DNA of 64,000 nucleotides from assembly GCA_949316235.1 (NCBI GenBank), contig OX438741.1:38726962-38790961 (forward strand). The letters run 5' to 3'. Shown one piece after another: positions 46,520 through 56,048 of this stretch. Position 1 is the first letter of the stretch, and each line of letters opens with the position of its first letter. A program made the translations under genes and the position numbers. The notes under the pieces were generated by a model, which was given only the letters and a program-made list of their open reading frames with translations, searched no databases and was not told the origin of the DNA. The stretch is from Oegoconia quadripuncta. Lineage: Eukaryota; Arthropoda; Insecta; Lepidoptera; Autostichidae.

Positions 46520-46666
46520 CATGATTAATGACCATCCCCGGTACCCGAGAGTGTGCTCCCAGGCGCGGGGCGTGGGGCATGTGCCCCATTTAACGCCCCG
46601 GGGCACTCGGCTATGGGTCCCGCCCGCTGCGGTTCATATGAACCTCACACAATATGACAGCTAATT
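46520..46666. other. GC-rich left flank of the Polinton
   Basis: CCCAGGCGCGGGGCGTGGGG and following GC-rich sequence, in contrast to its surroundings. Possibly a LINE 3' UTR, but I cannot identify it. Confidence 0.35.
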
Positions 46667-47190
46667 AGTAGGATATTATTGGGCATTCTAGACCACCATC
46701 CGTTCAGTCGGCTACGCACCTGCTTCGCCTCCTTCACTTCTGGTGTCCTAGAATGCCCAATAATATCGTTCGATCTATTGTGCATTCTATCCCACCATTA
46801 GTTTACGAGGTGAATGATCGTTCGCTCTCACTCTGTGCAATTCTAATTTAAAGAATTGTTGTTATATCAACGCTCCATCACAATTCCTATATAAATCACC
46901 TGTAGTTGTAAATGATCTGTCGTGGGTGGAAACATTGAACAGTTTGTTGGTCCTGAAAGGACCTTTTTATAATGTATGAACCTTAAAATAACCTTTTAAT
47001 ATTCATGAAGCTTATTAGTTGCAGCCATACGAGTGCGAATATCTAAATCTTCCAAGTATTTAATACATGCCGTATCAGGACACAATTTAAACAAACACCA
47101 GAAACATGATCGGAACCCGTACATTGTATAGTAACCGTGTTTGGTGATTAAGGCCTCTTGTATTTCACATATTTCACATATTTTCTCAAC
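46667..47190 (+). repeat. left terminal inverted repeat
   Basis: The first 250-260 bp match the reverse complement of the right end closely, with few substitutions and small indels. Weaker similarity continues through GGTCCTGAAAGGACC and into the ORF at 46996-47268. The inner border is approximate. Confidence 0.85.
46672..46767. other. terminal hairpin, left end
   Basis: The arms 46672-46698 and 46741-46767 are 27 nt each, begin GATATTATTGGGCATTCTAG and pair at 25 of 27 positions around a 42-nt loop. A third half-copy (TGTGCATTCTATCCCACCAT) follows. The same structure is at the right end. Confidence 0.8.
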
Positions 47191-47268
47191 TTCTACATAA
47201 GTTTCTATAGACCGCTTTATGACGTCCATTTCGAATGAAATCTCTCCCAAATCTAAACCACATCGCAA
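46996..47268 (-). CDS. TIR-borne small cysteine-rich protein, left copy
   Basis: 90 codons reading outward to the element's left end. Cysteines at 31, 34, 55, 58, 63 and 68 form C-x2-C, C-x2-C and C-x4-C spacings, which suggests metal binding. The middle (EALITKHGYYTMYGFRSC) is repeated in a shorter reading frame in the right terminal repeat. I do not recognise the family. Sequence conservation between the two ends and the retained frame argue that it was a real gene, but no expression signal is evident. Confidence 0.55.
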   Translation of the reverse strand: MRCGLDLGEISFEMDVIKRSIETYVEVEKICEICEIQEALITKHGYYTMYGFRSCFWCLFKLCPDTACIKYLEDLDIRTRMAATNKLHEY

Positions 47269-47280
47269 ATATTTAATTAC

Positions 47281-47467
47281 TTAAATAAATAAATGAACAA
47301 ATCCGGTGCTATACACACTAGATAATGGATAAAAATATATTAATGTAAATATGTAAACATCGTTAGACACTTAATGTTTGTATTTATCTGACAAATATTT
47401 GCCCCTAGCGAGAATCGAACCCGCAGTATTTTGGTTTCAAACCAGGACACTACCAGTCGGTCGTCAA
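47281..47467 (-). mobile_element. SINE-A-like unit inside the Polinton
   Basis: CTAGATAATGGATAAAAATA, AACATCGTTAGACAC, GAATCGAACCCGCAG and CAGTCGGTCGTC in order follow the SINE-A plan with many changes. This is the first of three tRNA-like units in a row. Confidence 0.55.
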
Positions 47468-47499
47468 AGTCTCACCCCAATAAGCCAAATCATAAGAAC

Positions 47500-47735
47500 T
47501 ATATGAATTAACCATCGTTTAAAATTTACCCCTAGCGGGAATCGAACCCGCATCGGCTCGTTTCTTAAACAGTATAGTACTCACTACGCAAGCCGTCGTT
47601 AATATCACCTTTCAATAAACCAAATCATGAGAATTAATAGGTACATATCCTTTGATTAATATTTTCTCCTGCCAGGAATTGAACCCATAACCGTTGATTA
47701 AGGGTATTGAATATACCTTAAGTACTATAGACCGT
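47500..47735 (-). repeat. two further tRNA-like head units
   Basis: Two units share CAATAAGCCAAATCAT / CAATAAACCAAATCAT upstream and carry B-box-like GGAATCGAACCCGC (47529) and GGAATTGAACCC (47675). The first ends in AAGCCGTCGTT. They resemble SINE heads without bodies and do not fold as tRNAs by eye. Confidence 0.5.
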
Positions 47736-47981
47736 ATTATTTAATACATAAATCTTGAATTGTTATACTATAATCGAAAGCAGAACCGTTTTAACAAAAG
47801 CGTGGGAAAAGAGGAAAGCCATGCACCTGACAACACTGCTGCTGTTATAATAAGTTTGCAACCTGACGCTTGCTCATGTTTCGCTATGTTGCTGGTTAAA
47901 TCAAAATACGTGCATGCCTTAGCGTCAAATGTTATAATGTCTAGGTAGGTACAAAGATAGATCGCAAAGTACACCACCCAT

Positions 47982-48367
47982 TTTTAGGGTTCCGTACCCA
48001 AAGGGTAAAACGGGACCCTATTACTAAGACTCTGTTGTATCTCATGAACAGTGATAGACAGTTGAAATTTTCACAGATGATGTATTTCTAGTGTCGCTAT
48101 AACAACAAATACTAAACAAACAGAATAAATAAAGTGATTGTTTTGCTCGTTTTTGGTCGATATTGTATATGTCGATAACGGCAACAGGTAGACGCTTGAA
48201 ATATTCACAAAATATTTAGTTCTATATTCACTTTAAAAATAAATAATTAAAATAAAACAAATATTTAAGGGGCTTCCCATACAACAAGCGTGATTTTTTG
48301 CCGTTTTATAGATAATGGTAGAGAACCCTTAGTGTGCGAGTCCGACTCGCACTTGGCCGGTTTTTAT
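47982..48367. mobile_element. host repeat GGTTCCGTACCC ... GACTCGCACTTGGCCGG
   Basis: TTAGGGTTCCGTACCCAAAG, GGGACCCTATTACTAAGACT, TTGAAATTTTCACAGATGAT, GGGGCTTCCCATACAACAA and GAGTCCGACTCGCACTTGGC in order. I recognise this as a very common lepidopteran non-coding repeat. Its presence inside the Polinton dates it as later than the Polinton or carried by it. Confidence 0.75.
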
Positions 48368-48500
48368 TATTTCTCGAGTTCGGTCTTGCGATGAAAATGA
48401 GAATGCGAGTCGCCTCACCTTTATCATTTACATATCGTATATCTTCTTAAGTCTGTAAACGTTTATAGCTTATGTTAATAAATTGAAATATTTATAAATA

Positions 48501-48501
48501 G

Positions 48502-48532
<31 letters not shown>
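48501..48532. repeat. (AT)n microsatellite
   Basis: About 30 bp of TA repeats within the Polinton's left arm. Confidence 0.9.
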
Positions 48533-48538
<6 letters not shown>

Positions 48539-48924
48539 AATATTTGTAACCACCCCATTTGGGATAAGAGTCGTGAATGTATATATGTATTTGCTTGTGA
48601 ATTGTACTATTGAATTAACATTAGTGAGACACCTTTTATCTAGATAATATACGAATTGACGCAAATTAAAGTTTTAATGCAGCTTGAATTATGCACAGTT
48701 GACAAAAGACCGATAAGTGGAATTGCTAGCTATAGTGTCACCTCCCGAGTTACTTGTATTTTAATGAAAATTATTTATTTCTTCACTAGCTATCAGCCGT
48801 GACTTTATCTGATTTTGAAAGTGCTGAAAATACACAAAACATGTTCGATAAAAATAATCGACCTATGATTATGATATTAAGGTATTTTGTCTGATAATTA
48901 ATTATAACTCTTGATATTTGAACA

Positions 48925-49175
48925 TATGGGCTCAGTGATTGAAATGCGGGTCCTTTGGGAGATTCGGGTTCGATTCCCCTACCTATGTGCGAATGAGTTT
49001 TTAATTGAACTTAGGTAAGTGTGTTTATCTGATTGCTCGTAAACTCTTAATTCTCTAGAAATAATCGAAGTTACTATGAAGTACCCAACTCGCACTGGAT
49101 CAGCGTGGTGGACTATGGTCCATACTCTCCTCCATCCCCTTACAGTGGGATGTTTAGGAACGGATGATGATAACA
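48925..49175 (+). mobile_element. SINE-D copy inside the Polinton
   Basis: tRNA-like head (GGGCTCAGTGATTGAAATG, B-box GGTTCGATTCCC) followed by the RTE-derived tail (GCGTGGTGGACTATGGTCCA, CAGTGGGATGTTTAGG, GGATGATGATAA). Confidence 0.65.
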
Positions 49176-49875
49176 TATTGAAGTACTCCCGAACTAAGCA
49201 ATGATACAGCAGTGTAAATTTAAGTATACACTCCGCGTAACTATCTTCGTTTGGTTTTATACGAATTAGTGATATCTCATTTGTTAAATTCGGTTAAAAT
49301 GTTTTAGAATAACATACGAGTACATACAACTTGTGAAACACATTACCTTTCGTTTGACTTCGTCGTAGTTGATAATACAATCGCTTAGTCAGGTTTCATT
49401 TTACAAATACGGTGGAAACTGCAGCGCGTTGCGCGAAACAAATACACTCATATATTTATTTTCCTATAAAAATAACTGCAACTAAGCAAATCATCGTGGG
49501 ACAGTTGAGGCGATCAAGTGACTCGGTACAATAGGTCGTAAGTGCTTTTACTTAGCTGTTATTAAAATTTCTTCCTGCGTAGGAATTAAGTTTGATTTGA
49601 TAATGAATCAATAATGTAGTTAGGTATGTAGCAGTTTTGTATTGTTGATACCCATAAATACACAATATTTGAGTAAAATTTATTCATTCTACAATTGTTT
49701 CTGTGACGATACCTATCATCTGCAACTGTGGCACCATCTTCGCTCCAATTAAAAAAAAATGTTAGTAAGTATATTTGAATATAAAACATAATCATAAATA
49801 ATTCTTGAATTATGGTCTAATATTTGATATATTTTATTTAAAATGTTATTATAATAATTTTGTTTCTATTTTCAG
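49176..49875. other. Polinton left arm upstream of the spliced gene
   Basis: AT-rich. The first exon(s) and promoter of the gene at 49876-50809 should lie here, but I could not fix a start codon and donor in the required phase. Confidence 0.4.
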
Positions 49876-50809
49876 GTCGGACGTTGAATATAATACTTTC
49901 ATCGAGTCGGACAGCTCTGACTCGCCGCCCTCACCGCCTGCGAAAGCGGTGCTGAAGAAGGCCCCGAAGAAGAAGGCACCCGCAGCGGTGAAAAGAAACG
50001 CGCCTGCCGAGCTATCAGCATCAAATAGGTAAAAATTAGACCTACACATTTCCACTCATACATATTTCAACATTGTGTGTTTATGGTTAAACTTTACTTT
50101 ACAGTTCCAACAAAAAGAAGTCTTGCCGTGGTCGCGACACAACCGCCGGCGACGCTACCGAGACCTCGACTTCGACATTGACAAGGTAAGGAAAACTTAC
50201 ACTTTCTCTATCAAATTTAAAAAATAGCCAATGTATTTAACTCAACGGGCCACATCAGACCACTGTCCGACATCGATAGCAGGGTTTGAATTCAATCATA
50301 AAATACTGCTGCCCATTTCTATGTCTGCGGACGTAGTAAATATTCTACCTCAATCATTAGTCTGATTATAACACCTTACTTGTGATGGGTTGGTGCGCTA
50401 TTCTACTCTGAGCCACCACGCGGACATATTTGATGTTTATTTACCTATATAATATTGTTTCAGTTCCGGAGGGCTATTTGGCCTGGAGCCCGAGGCGTCG
50501 AAGCCGAAGTCTTCCACGGCGAAGCAGGTACTTCAGACTTACTTAACGACCCGAGTCCCTGGCGGGAGGGTGCGCCGGGAAGCTTTTCACCAAAGCGGTG
50601 AATATTTCCTGGAAGTGCGTGTATACAACACGGAGGAGGCGACCTCTGCAGTCCCGGATCAGAGGTGGAAACACGCGGAGGTGACGTTAAAGGTCAAATT
50701 AAATAGGGGGACTCCGCAGTGGGAAAAGCTGCAAGCTTTTATGAAGCGGAGTCACGAGCTATTTAATGACTGCGAGCCCGTATTTTTTAGTGAAAAGATT
50801 TTTAAATAG
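49876..50809 (+). CDS. spliced GC-rich nuclear-type protein, 5' end unresolved
   Basis: Three exons are visible: 49876-50028, 50105-50185 and 50464-50809, with GT-AG introns 50029-50104 and 50186-50463. Every junction is phase 2, and both acceptors read AG|TTCC, so the frame is continuous for about 192 residues to TAG. The N-terminal part is acidic/serine-rich (FIESDSSDSPPSPPAK), then lysine/alanine/proline-rich (KKAPKKKAPAAVK, likely nuclear localisation). The C-terminal 110 residues (from LQTYLTTRVPGGRVRREAF) look like a folded domain that I do not recognise. Codon use is GC-rich, unlike the AT-rich neighbours. An upstream exon should end in phase 2. It sits just upstream of PolB on the same strand, so an early role is possible (inference). 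Confidence 0.7.
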
Positions 50810-50998
50810 GTACCTACATTATCATGAGGGTTAACCACCATTTTCAAATACATATATAATATAGGTATCTATTTAAAAACATTTTCATTTGTCACTGTGC
50901 CGCTTCTCTATTCAACTTAATTAATTAATTAATACTAGATTCATAATATTATTTAGTACCAGATAACTTACACGTTAGTAATAGCATCTACTTATAAA

Positions 50999-53900
50999 AT
51001 GCCATTTTGTACCGTTTGTAAAATCGCCGTTGATCGTGATCATTGGGCAGGTCATTTGCGAAGCATTAACCACAAAAACAAAAATATTTCCCCTTTTAGC
51101 GAAGGTATTGAAATTATAAAGACCGCATTTCGCAACCGGATAGCTTCATATAGAATAATTGCGTCAGATTCTTTGGATTCAACTTCCGTGGAAAGGTTTT
51201 TTGACGACATACAAAACAAAACTAAAACATTAATTGATTTGTCTTTAAAGCAAAATTACTGTGTTAAGATCAATTTTGAATTTTTCGCTCTCTTTCTTTT
51301 GGTTAAAAATGATTCCCAAGAGATGAAATCATTTAACACGAAAAACTATACTATTCATCAAAATTACGATCATGATACATTAATGTGTGAAGTTAAAGAT
51401 TATTTAATGAAAAAAATAAGTGAATTTCAACAGCGCGACAGTGGTTTTACATTTTTACATAATTCTCATTTAGAGGTTAACATTAATAAATACCAGCCCT
51501 TGCGCGGTTCAAGTTTCATCGAGCTGCCTGCTGCGATCAAGTCCAAAAAAGCGTGTGTAAACATAAAGAATCGTGACGATTTTTGCTTTTTATGGTCAGT
51601 AACAGCTGCTTTGTATCCGGCTAAGCGTCACCCTGACAGAGTATCATCTTATCCCAAATTCGAAGACGTGTTGAACGTGAACGATTTAAAGTTTCCAATG
51701 AGTTTTTCGGATATCGCTCGGTTTGAAGTCAACAACCCGCAGTTATGTATTTTTGTTTACGGTTTACAAGATAAAAAAATAGTTGTTGGGCCGCTTTACA
51801 AATCAGAACCATTGAACAAAAAAGTAATTCATATACTTTATCTAGAAGAAGGCGATATTTCACATTACTGTTTGATTAAAGATTTGTCACGCCTCGTTGG
51901 AAACCAAATTTCTAAACATCATAAAAAATTGCACTTTTGTGAACACTGTCTCCTATTTTTCGATTCAAATGGTCTGTTAAATTCTCATAGTTGTGGAGGT
52001 GTGGCTACCGTGTTACCGCCGAAAGGTTCTTTTATAGAGTTTGAAAATTATAACAGAAAGCAAAATATCCCTTTTGTTGTTTATGCAGACTTTGAAGCCA
52101 TGCTTGAACGATACGACACATGCGAACCCGATCCTCTTAAGTCGAGCACGATAACTCAACAGCGACACGTACCAATTGCTTTTGCTTATCACATTGTTTG
52201 TACTGTAGATGAACGGTACAATCATATATCTTTATATCGAGGTAGAGATTGCGTACAAAAGTTTATTGAATCAATTTACGACGATGCAAAGAGAATTGAC
52301 ACAATATTAAATCAGAGTGTGTCCATGGTTTTCACAGAGTGTGACGCTCGCAACTATGAAAATGCCGAAACGTGTCACATATGCGATCGTCTTCTAGTAT
52401 TAGATAAAGTGAGAGACCATTGTCACATGACTGGTAGATACCGTGGTGCAGCTCACAGCCGTTGTAATTTGCAATTTAAAGCGCCAAAGTTTTTGCCTGT
52501 ATTCTTCCATAATCTCACGGGATATGATTGTCATCTTTTCATAAAAGAATTAGGTAAAGCTCCTGGACCTATCAAAGTCATACCTAAAACAAAAGAAAAT
52601 TATATTTCTTTCACAAAATTTATTCCGATTACTGCGGAAAAGCACTTCCAAATACGATTTGTAGATTCTTTTAAGTTTTTAGGCACTAGTTTAGAAAAGT
52701 TAGCTTCAACAATGAAGAAGGATGATTTTAGATATTTGCGATCTTACTATCCTGATGAAAAGCTCTTCAATCTGCTTACTCGGAAGGGCGTATATCCATA
52801 TGATTACATGTGCAATTGGGAACGGTATAACGACACGTGTTTACCTTCAAAAGATAGTTTTTATAATTCGCTAACCAATGATCCGATCACGGATGGTGAT
52901 TACGAGCATGCTCAGGCGGTATGGTCAGAATTTTCTTTGATAAATATGGGTGAATACACCGATTTGTATCTTGAGACAGACGTTCTTTTGTTGACAGATA
53001 TCTATGAAAACTATAGATTAACATGCAAACAGTATTACCAACTCGATCCTGCATTTTATCTTACTGCACCGAGTCTTTCATTTGATGCAATGCTTCTGAA
53101 AACCCGCGTTCGTTTAGAACTTATAAGCGATATAGAAATTTTCCGAATGATACAACAAGGTATTCGAGGTGGTGTGTGCATGTGTTCTAAACGGCACGCT
53201 AAAGCAAACCATAGATATTTGGAAACCTTTGACCCAACTGAACCAAGTTCTTATATTGTTTATTTAGATTGTAATAATTTGTATGGATACAGTATGTGTC
53301 ACACATTACCTTATTCAAACTTTAGATTTTTAAATAACTCTGAGATAATATCTTTGGAGGCAAATATTACAAACGTTGCGGACGATGCGGAAAATGGTTT
53401 CATTCTTGAAGTAGATTTATCTTATCCTTCCAATTTACACAGCGAACATAACGATTTTCCATTCTGTCCGGATAAAATCGTGTCACCTAAAGGAAAAACT
53501 AAAAAACTAATACCTAACTTGTATGATAAATACCACTATGTAATACATTACGTACACTTAAAAAAATGTTTGGAACATGGTTTGTTGTTGAAAAAAATTC
53601 ATAGAGCTGTCACGTTTAAGCAAAGCAATTTTCTGAAAAAGTACATAGATCTCAACACAGAGCTACGTCAAAAAGCTAAATCTACTTTTGAACAAGATTT
53701 TTTCAAATTGTTAAACAACAGCATATTTGGAAAAACCTTGGAAAATACAGAACAACGGGTGGATGTAAGATTGGTCAATATGTGGTCAGACACGAATAAT
53801 CAGACTAAAAAATGTACTGGTGCAGAAAAGTTGATAGCTAGTCCAAATTTCCATAGTGTTTCAATACTTTCTGATGATCTAGTAGCCATACAAATGAAAC

Positions 53901-54520
53901 GTTCGCGGATTGTGCTTGATAAGCCAATCTACATTGGATTTGCTGTACTGGAATTGTCAAAAAGTCACATGTACGATTTCCACTACTCTATAATGAAGCC
54001 ATTTTATGAAAATCGGATTGAGTTATGCTATACGGATACCGATAGCTTTGTATACACTGTACAAACTGATGATTTTTACGAAGATTGTAAAGTAAATTTT
54101 TTGAAATATTTTGACACTAGCAACTACGATCCGAGCAATGAGTTTGGTTTACCTATCATAAATAAAAAGATACCTGGACTATTCAAGGATGAAATGGGTG
54201 GTAAGATTATTAAAGAATTTGTAGGACTCAGGTCAAAACTTTACTGTGTTAAGACCTTAGATAGAACGATAAAAAAGGCAAAAGGTACAAAAAGAAATGT
54301 AATTAAAGGTTTAAGTCTTTCAGACTATAAACATGTGTTGTACCATTGTGATGTTATTCGTAAAAAGAATGTACTTTTCAAAACAATAAAACATGAAATT
54401 TTTACTCAGACTGTAAATAAAATAGCCCTTTCGAGCAACGACGATAAGCGATTGTTGGAATCCAACAAAGTGTCTACAATTGCTTGGGGTCATAAAGATA
54501 TTTTTGGTTGTACAGCCTAA
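50999..54520 (+). CDS. PolB: protein-primed family B DNA polymerase
   Basis: 1173 codons, open throughout. Replicates the element by protein priming, as known for Polintons and adenoviruses. Visible parts are: an N-terminal C2H2 finger (C4, C7, H19, H25); a DFCFLWSVTAALYP block near residue 195; exonuclease motif VYADFEAM near 362; a Cys/His cluster CHICDRL ... HCHMTGRYRGAAHSRCN near 459-489; FHNLTGYDCHLF near 502; polymerase motif YLDCNNLYGYSM near 755; and the catalytic YTDTDSF near 1010. All expected acidic residues are present. Length is typical for Polinton polymerases. It is the only large plus-strand gene, and the capsid block reads toward it from the right. Confidence 0.97.
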   Translation: MPFCTVCKIAVDRDHWAGHLRSINHKNKNISPFSEGIEIIKTAFRNRIASYRIIASDSLDSTSVERFFDDIQNKTKTLIDLSLKQNYCVKINFEFFALFLLVKNDSQEMKSFNTKNYTIHQNYDHDTLMCEVKDYLMKKISEFQQRDSGFTFLHNSHLEVNINKYQPLRGSSFIELPAAIKSKKACVNIKNRDDFCFLWSVTAALYPAKRHPDRVSSYPKFEDVLNVNDLKFPMSFSDIARFEVNNPQLCIFVYGLQDKKIVVGPLYKSEPLNKKVIHILYLEEGDISHYCLIKDLSRLVGNQISKHHKKLHFCEHCLLFFDSNGLLNSHSCGGVATVLPPKGSFIEFENYNRKQNIPFVVYADFEAMLERYDTCEPDPLKSSTITQQRHVPIAFAYHIVCTVDERYNHISLYRGRDCVQKFIESIYDDAKRIDTILNQSVSMVFTECDARNYENAETCHICDRLLVLDKVRDHCHMTGRYRGAAHSRCNLQFKAPKFLPVFFHNLTGYDCHLFIKELGKAPGPIKVIPKTKENYISFTKFIPITAEKHFQIRFVDSFKFLGTSLEKLASTMKKDDFRYLRSYYPDEKLFNLLTRKGVYPYDYMCNWERYNDTCLPSKDSFYNSLTNDPITDGDYEHAQAVWSEFSLINMGEYTDLYLETDVLLLTDIYENYRLTCKQYYQLDPAFYLTAPSLSFDAMLLKTRVRLELISDIEIFRMIQQGIRGGVCMCSKRHAKANHRYLETFDPTEPSSYIVYLDCNNLYGYSMCHTLPYSNFRFLNNSEIISLEANITNVADDAENGFILEVDLSYPSNLHSEHNDFPFCPDKIVSPKGKTKKLIPNLYDKYHYVIHYVHLKKCLEHGLLLKKIHRAVTFKQSNFLKKYIDLNTELRQKAKSTFEQDFFKLLNNSIFGKTLENTEQRVDVRLVNMWSDTNNQTKKCTGAEKLIASPNFHSVSILSDDLVAIQMKRSRIVLDKPIYIGFAVLELSKSHMYDFHYSIMKPFYENRIELCYTDTDSFVYTVQTDDFYEDCKVNFLKYFDTSNYDPSNEFGLPIINKKIPGLFKDEMGGKIIKEFVGLRSKLYCVKTLDRTIKKAKGTKRNVIKGLSLSDYKHVLYHCDVIRKKNVLFKTIKHEIFTQTVNKIALSSNDDKRLLESNKVSTIAWGHKDIFGCTA

Positions 54521-54535
54521 AAGTATGATTTATGG

Positions 54536-54905
54536 AACTATTAGGATTTAGTTTAAATTTACTATAATATTGATATAAATAAATGTATTCAAAATATTAA
54601 CGAAATTGTTATTCGGACTGTAAGTAAATAATTTCTTATGATGCATCTACACATAAGTATTATATAAATAACTGTAGCATGATATTTGAAAATGTTTTAA
54701 GTATTTAGAAGATAAACATTGCTGTATCTAACTATATTCCGAACTATTAAGATTAAATAAATGTATTCAAAATATTAATACACGAAATTGTTACTCGGAC
54801 TGTGAGTGAACAAATTATTATATCGTAACACATAATATTGTATATATAACAATAGTTAACGTGCCATTTGAAAATGTTTTTAATATTTAGAAAATAAAAA
54901 ATCGT
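54536..54905 (+). repeat. two tandem copies of a PolB 3' segment
   Basis: Two units (about 54536-54718 and 54742-54905) share AATAAATGTATTCAAAATAT, CGAAATTGTTA.TCGGACTGT and CATTTGAAAATGTTTT in the same order. Each holds an AATAAA, so the polyadenylation region of PolB is duplicated. Confidence 0.75.
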
Positions 54906-55039
54906 ATATATTCTAAACCAAGTTTCATTTAATTAATCCAAGGTATCCTGTATGTTTTGAAATGGTTATGACAAGTTTAAACATGTTGCAAATAGCTATT
55001 GCGCAATTTGTACTTGTACAAAAATGCTGGGTGCGAATG

Positions 55040-55247
55040 GAACAGGTGTAAACTTGCGGTGGTAAAAGCGGGAGAGCTAAGTATGTGATCTACGTGCTCG
55101 GGCGCGCAGCGCAGGGGTACGAGGTGAGGGAGCGGTTCATTGTATCACGCATACACCTCTTCCAATCGTCACTCATCATTAGTTTGTACAACGCTACAGA
55201 CAATTTGCATCTTCCTGCTTTTGAAATAAATTATCACCTAATTTACA
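55040..55247 (+). promoter_or_regulatory. presumed promoter of the 55248 gene
   Basis: A GC-rich island (GTGCTCGGGCGCGCAGCGCA) lies upstream of the short first exon in otherwise AT-rich DNA. A CAATCGTCACTCATCATT stretch near 55165 may hold an initiator. This is inference from position only. Confidence 0.35.
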
Positions 55248-55808
55248 ATGGTAAGTTAAATTAAATATTTCTTTTATTGTATACCTATACCAATTGTGTT
55301 ATTTTCTTTCCAATAATGAAATTTCTTGTTACAGAATAACATTCGAGACGCCGATGTTACTGCTGTACCAGTTGACGCCGAACCTAGAGAGCTGTCATAC
55401 TCTCCCGTGTTTCTATACGGACATCACCAAGATCTGTTGGATGGATTTTCTGAAGACTTTCCGAACGTGCAGTGCTCAACTCAAAATTCAGCACACAAAA
55501 ATAGAACACAAAAGAAGACAAAACCAAGCAAAAAGGGGGCTAGCAGTTCGAACGTCACAAAGAAATCTCGTCGAGAGACTTCGTTTGTCCTCACCAGAGA
55601 ACCGAGCAAAGGAATAAGGCTTATTAAGATTAAAATATTGGACTTGCAAAACTCAAGTGAAAGTGATAGTGAGAGTGAAAATGAAAAAAATATTTTATTA
55701 TGTGCACATTATGTTGTAAAAGATGTGTGTGATGACGTTATGGACCAAACGGAACGTCTAGTTAGCAATATTTCAAAAAAATTGTGCAATAGCTACTACA
55801 GTTTTTAA
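55248..55808 (+). CDS. spliced small acidic/basic protein, unknown
   Basis: The first coding exon is only ATG (55248-55250), followed by a GTAAGT donor. Intron 55251-55334 ends in TTACAG, and exon 2 is 55335-55808. The protein is 158 residues: MNNIRDADVTAV start, a basic middle (KKTKPSKKGASSS and TKKSRRE, likely nuclear), an acidic serine run (SSESDSESENE), and a hydrophobic/acidic end. I do not recognise a family. Known adintoviruses carry small early proteins in similar places, but I see no LxCxE motif and do not assign one. It ends 240 bp from the convergent minus-strand block. Confidence 0.65.
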
Positions 55809-56048
55809 ACCATAATCCTGGTTTGTACCTTAAATTTATTATTGTAATACTTTTTATTTCAATAATTTTAAATATTTATTTTATAAGTAGTTTTAATTTA
55901 AATTTAAATTTTGTTTAAATTATTTTTAAATAAATTACTCATTTAACTAAAACAGAATAACTTTGTTTCTTTTTACTATTACTGTAGCTTTCTTGAAGAG
56001 TGTGTGTAGTTAAAAAAATAATAAAAGATTTTATTATGTAGTCACAAA
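55809..56048. terminator. shared 3' region between convergent gene blocks
   Basis: Holds an AATAAA for the plus strand (near 55928) and TTTATT (AATAAA on the minus strand) near 56031. Very AT-rich. Both transcription directions appear to end here. Confidence 0.55.

Noticed and set aside
47401..47470. A tRNA gene on the minus strand inside the Polinton
   Set aside because: A B-box-like motif is present, but no acceptor stem pairing is visible by eye. It fits a SINE-A-like unit.
52013..52225. Minus-strand ORF inside PolB
   Set aside because: Shadow frame of the polymerase.
54536..54905. An origin of replication from direct repeats
   Set aside because: Each unit holds polyadenylation signals and lies just after a gene. 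Polintons are expected to replicate from protein-primed ends, so a duplicated 3' UTR is the simpler reading.
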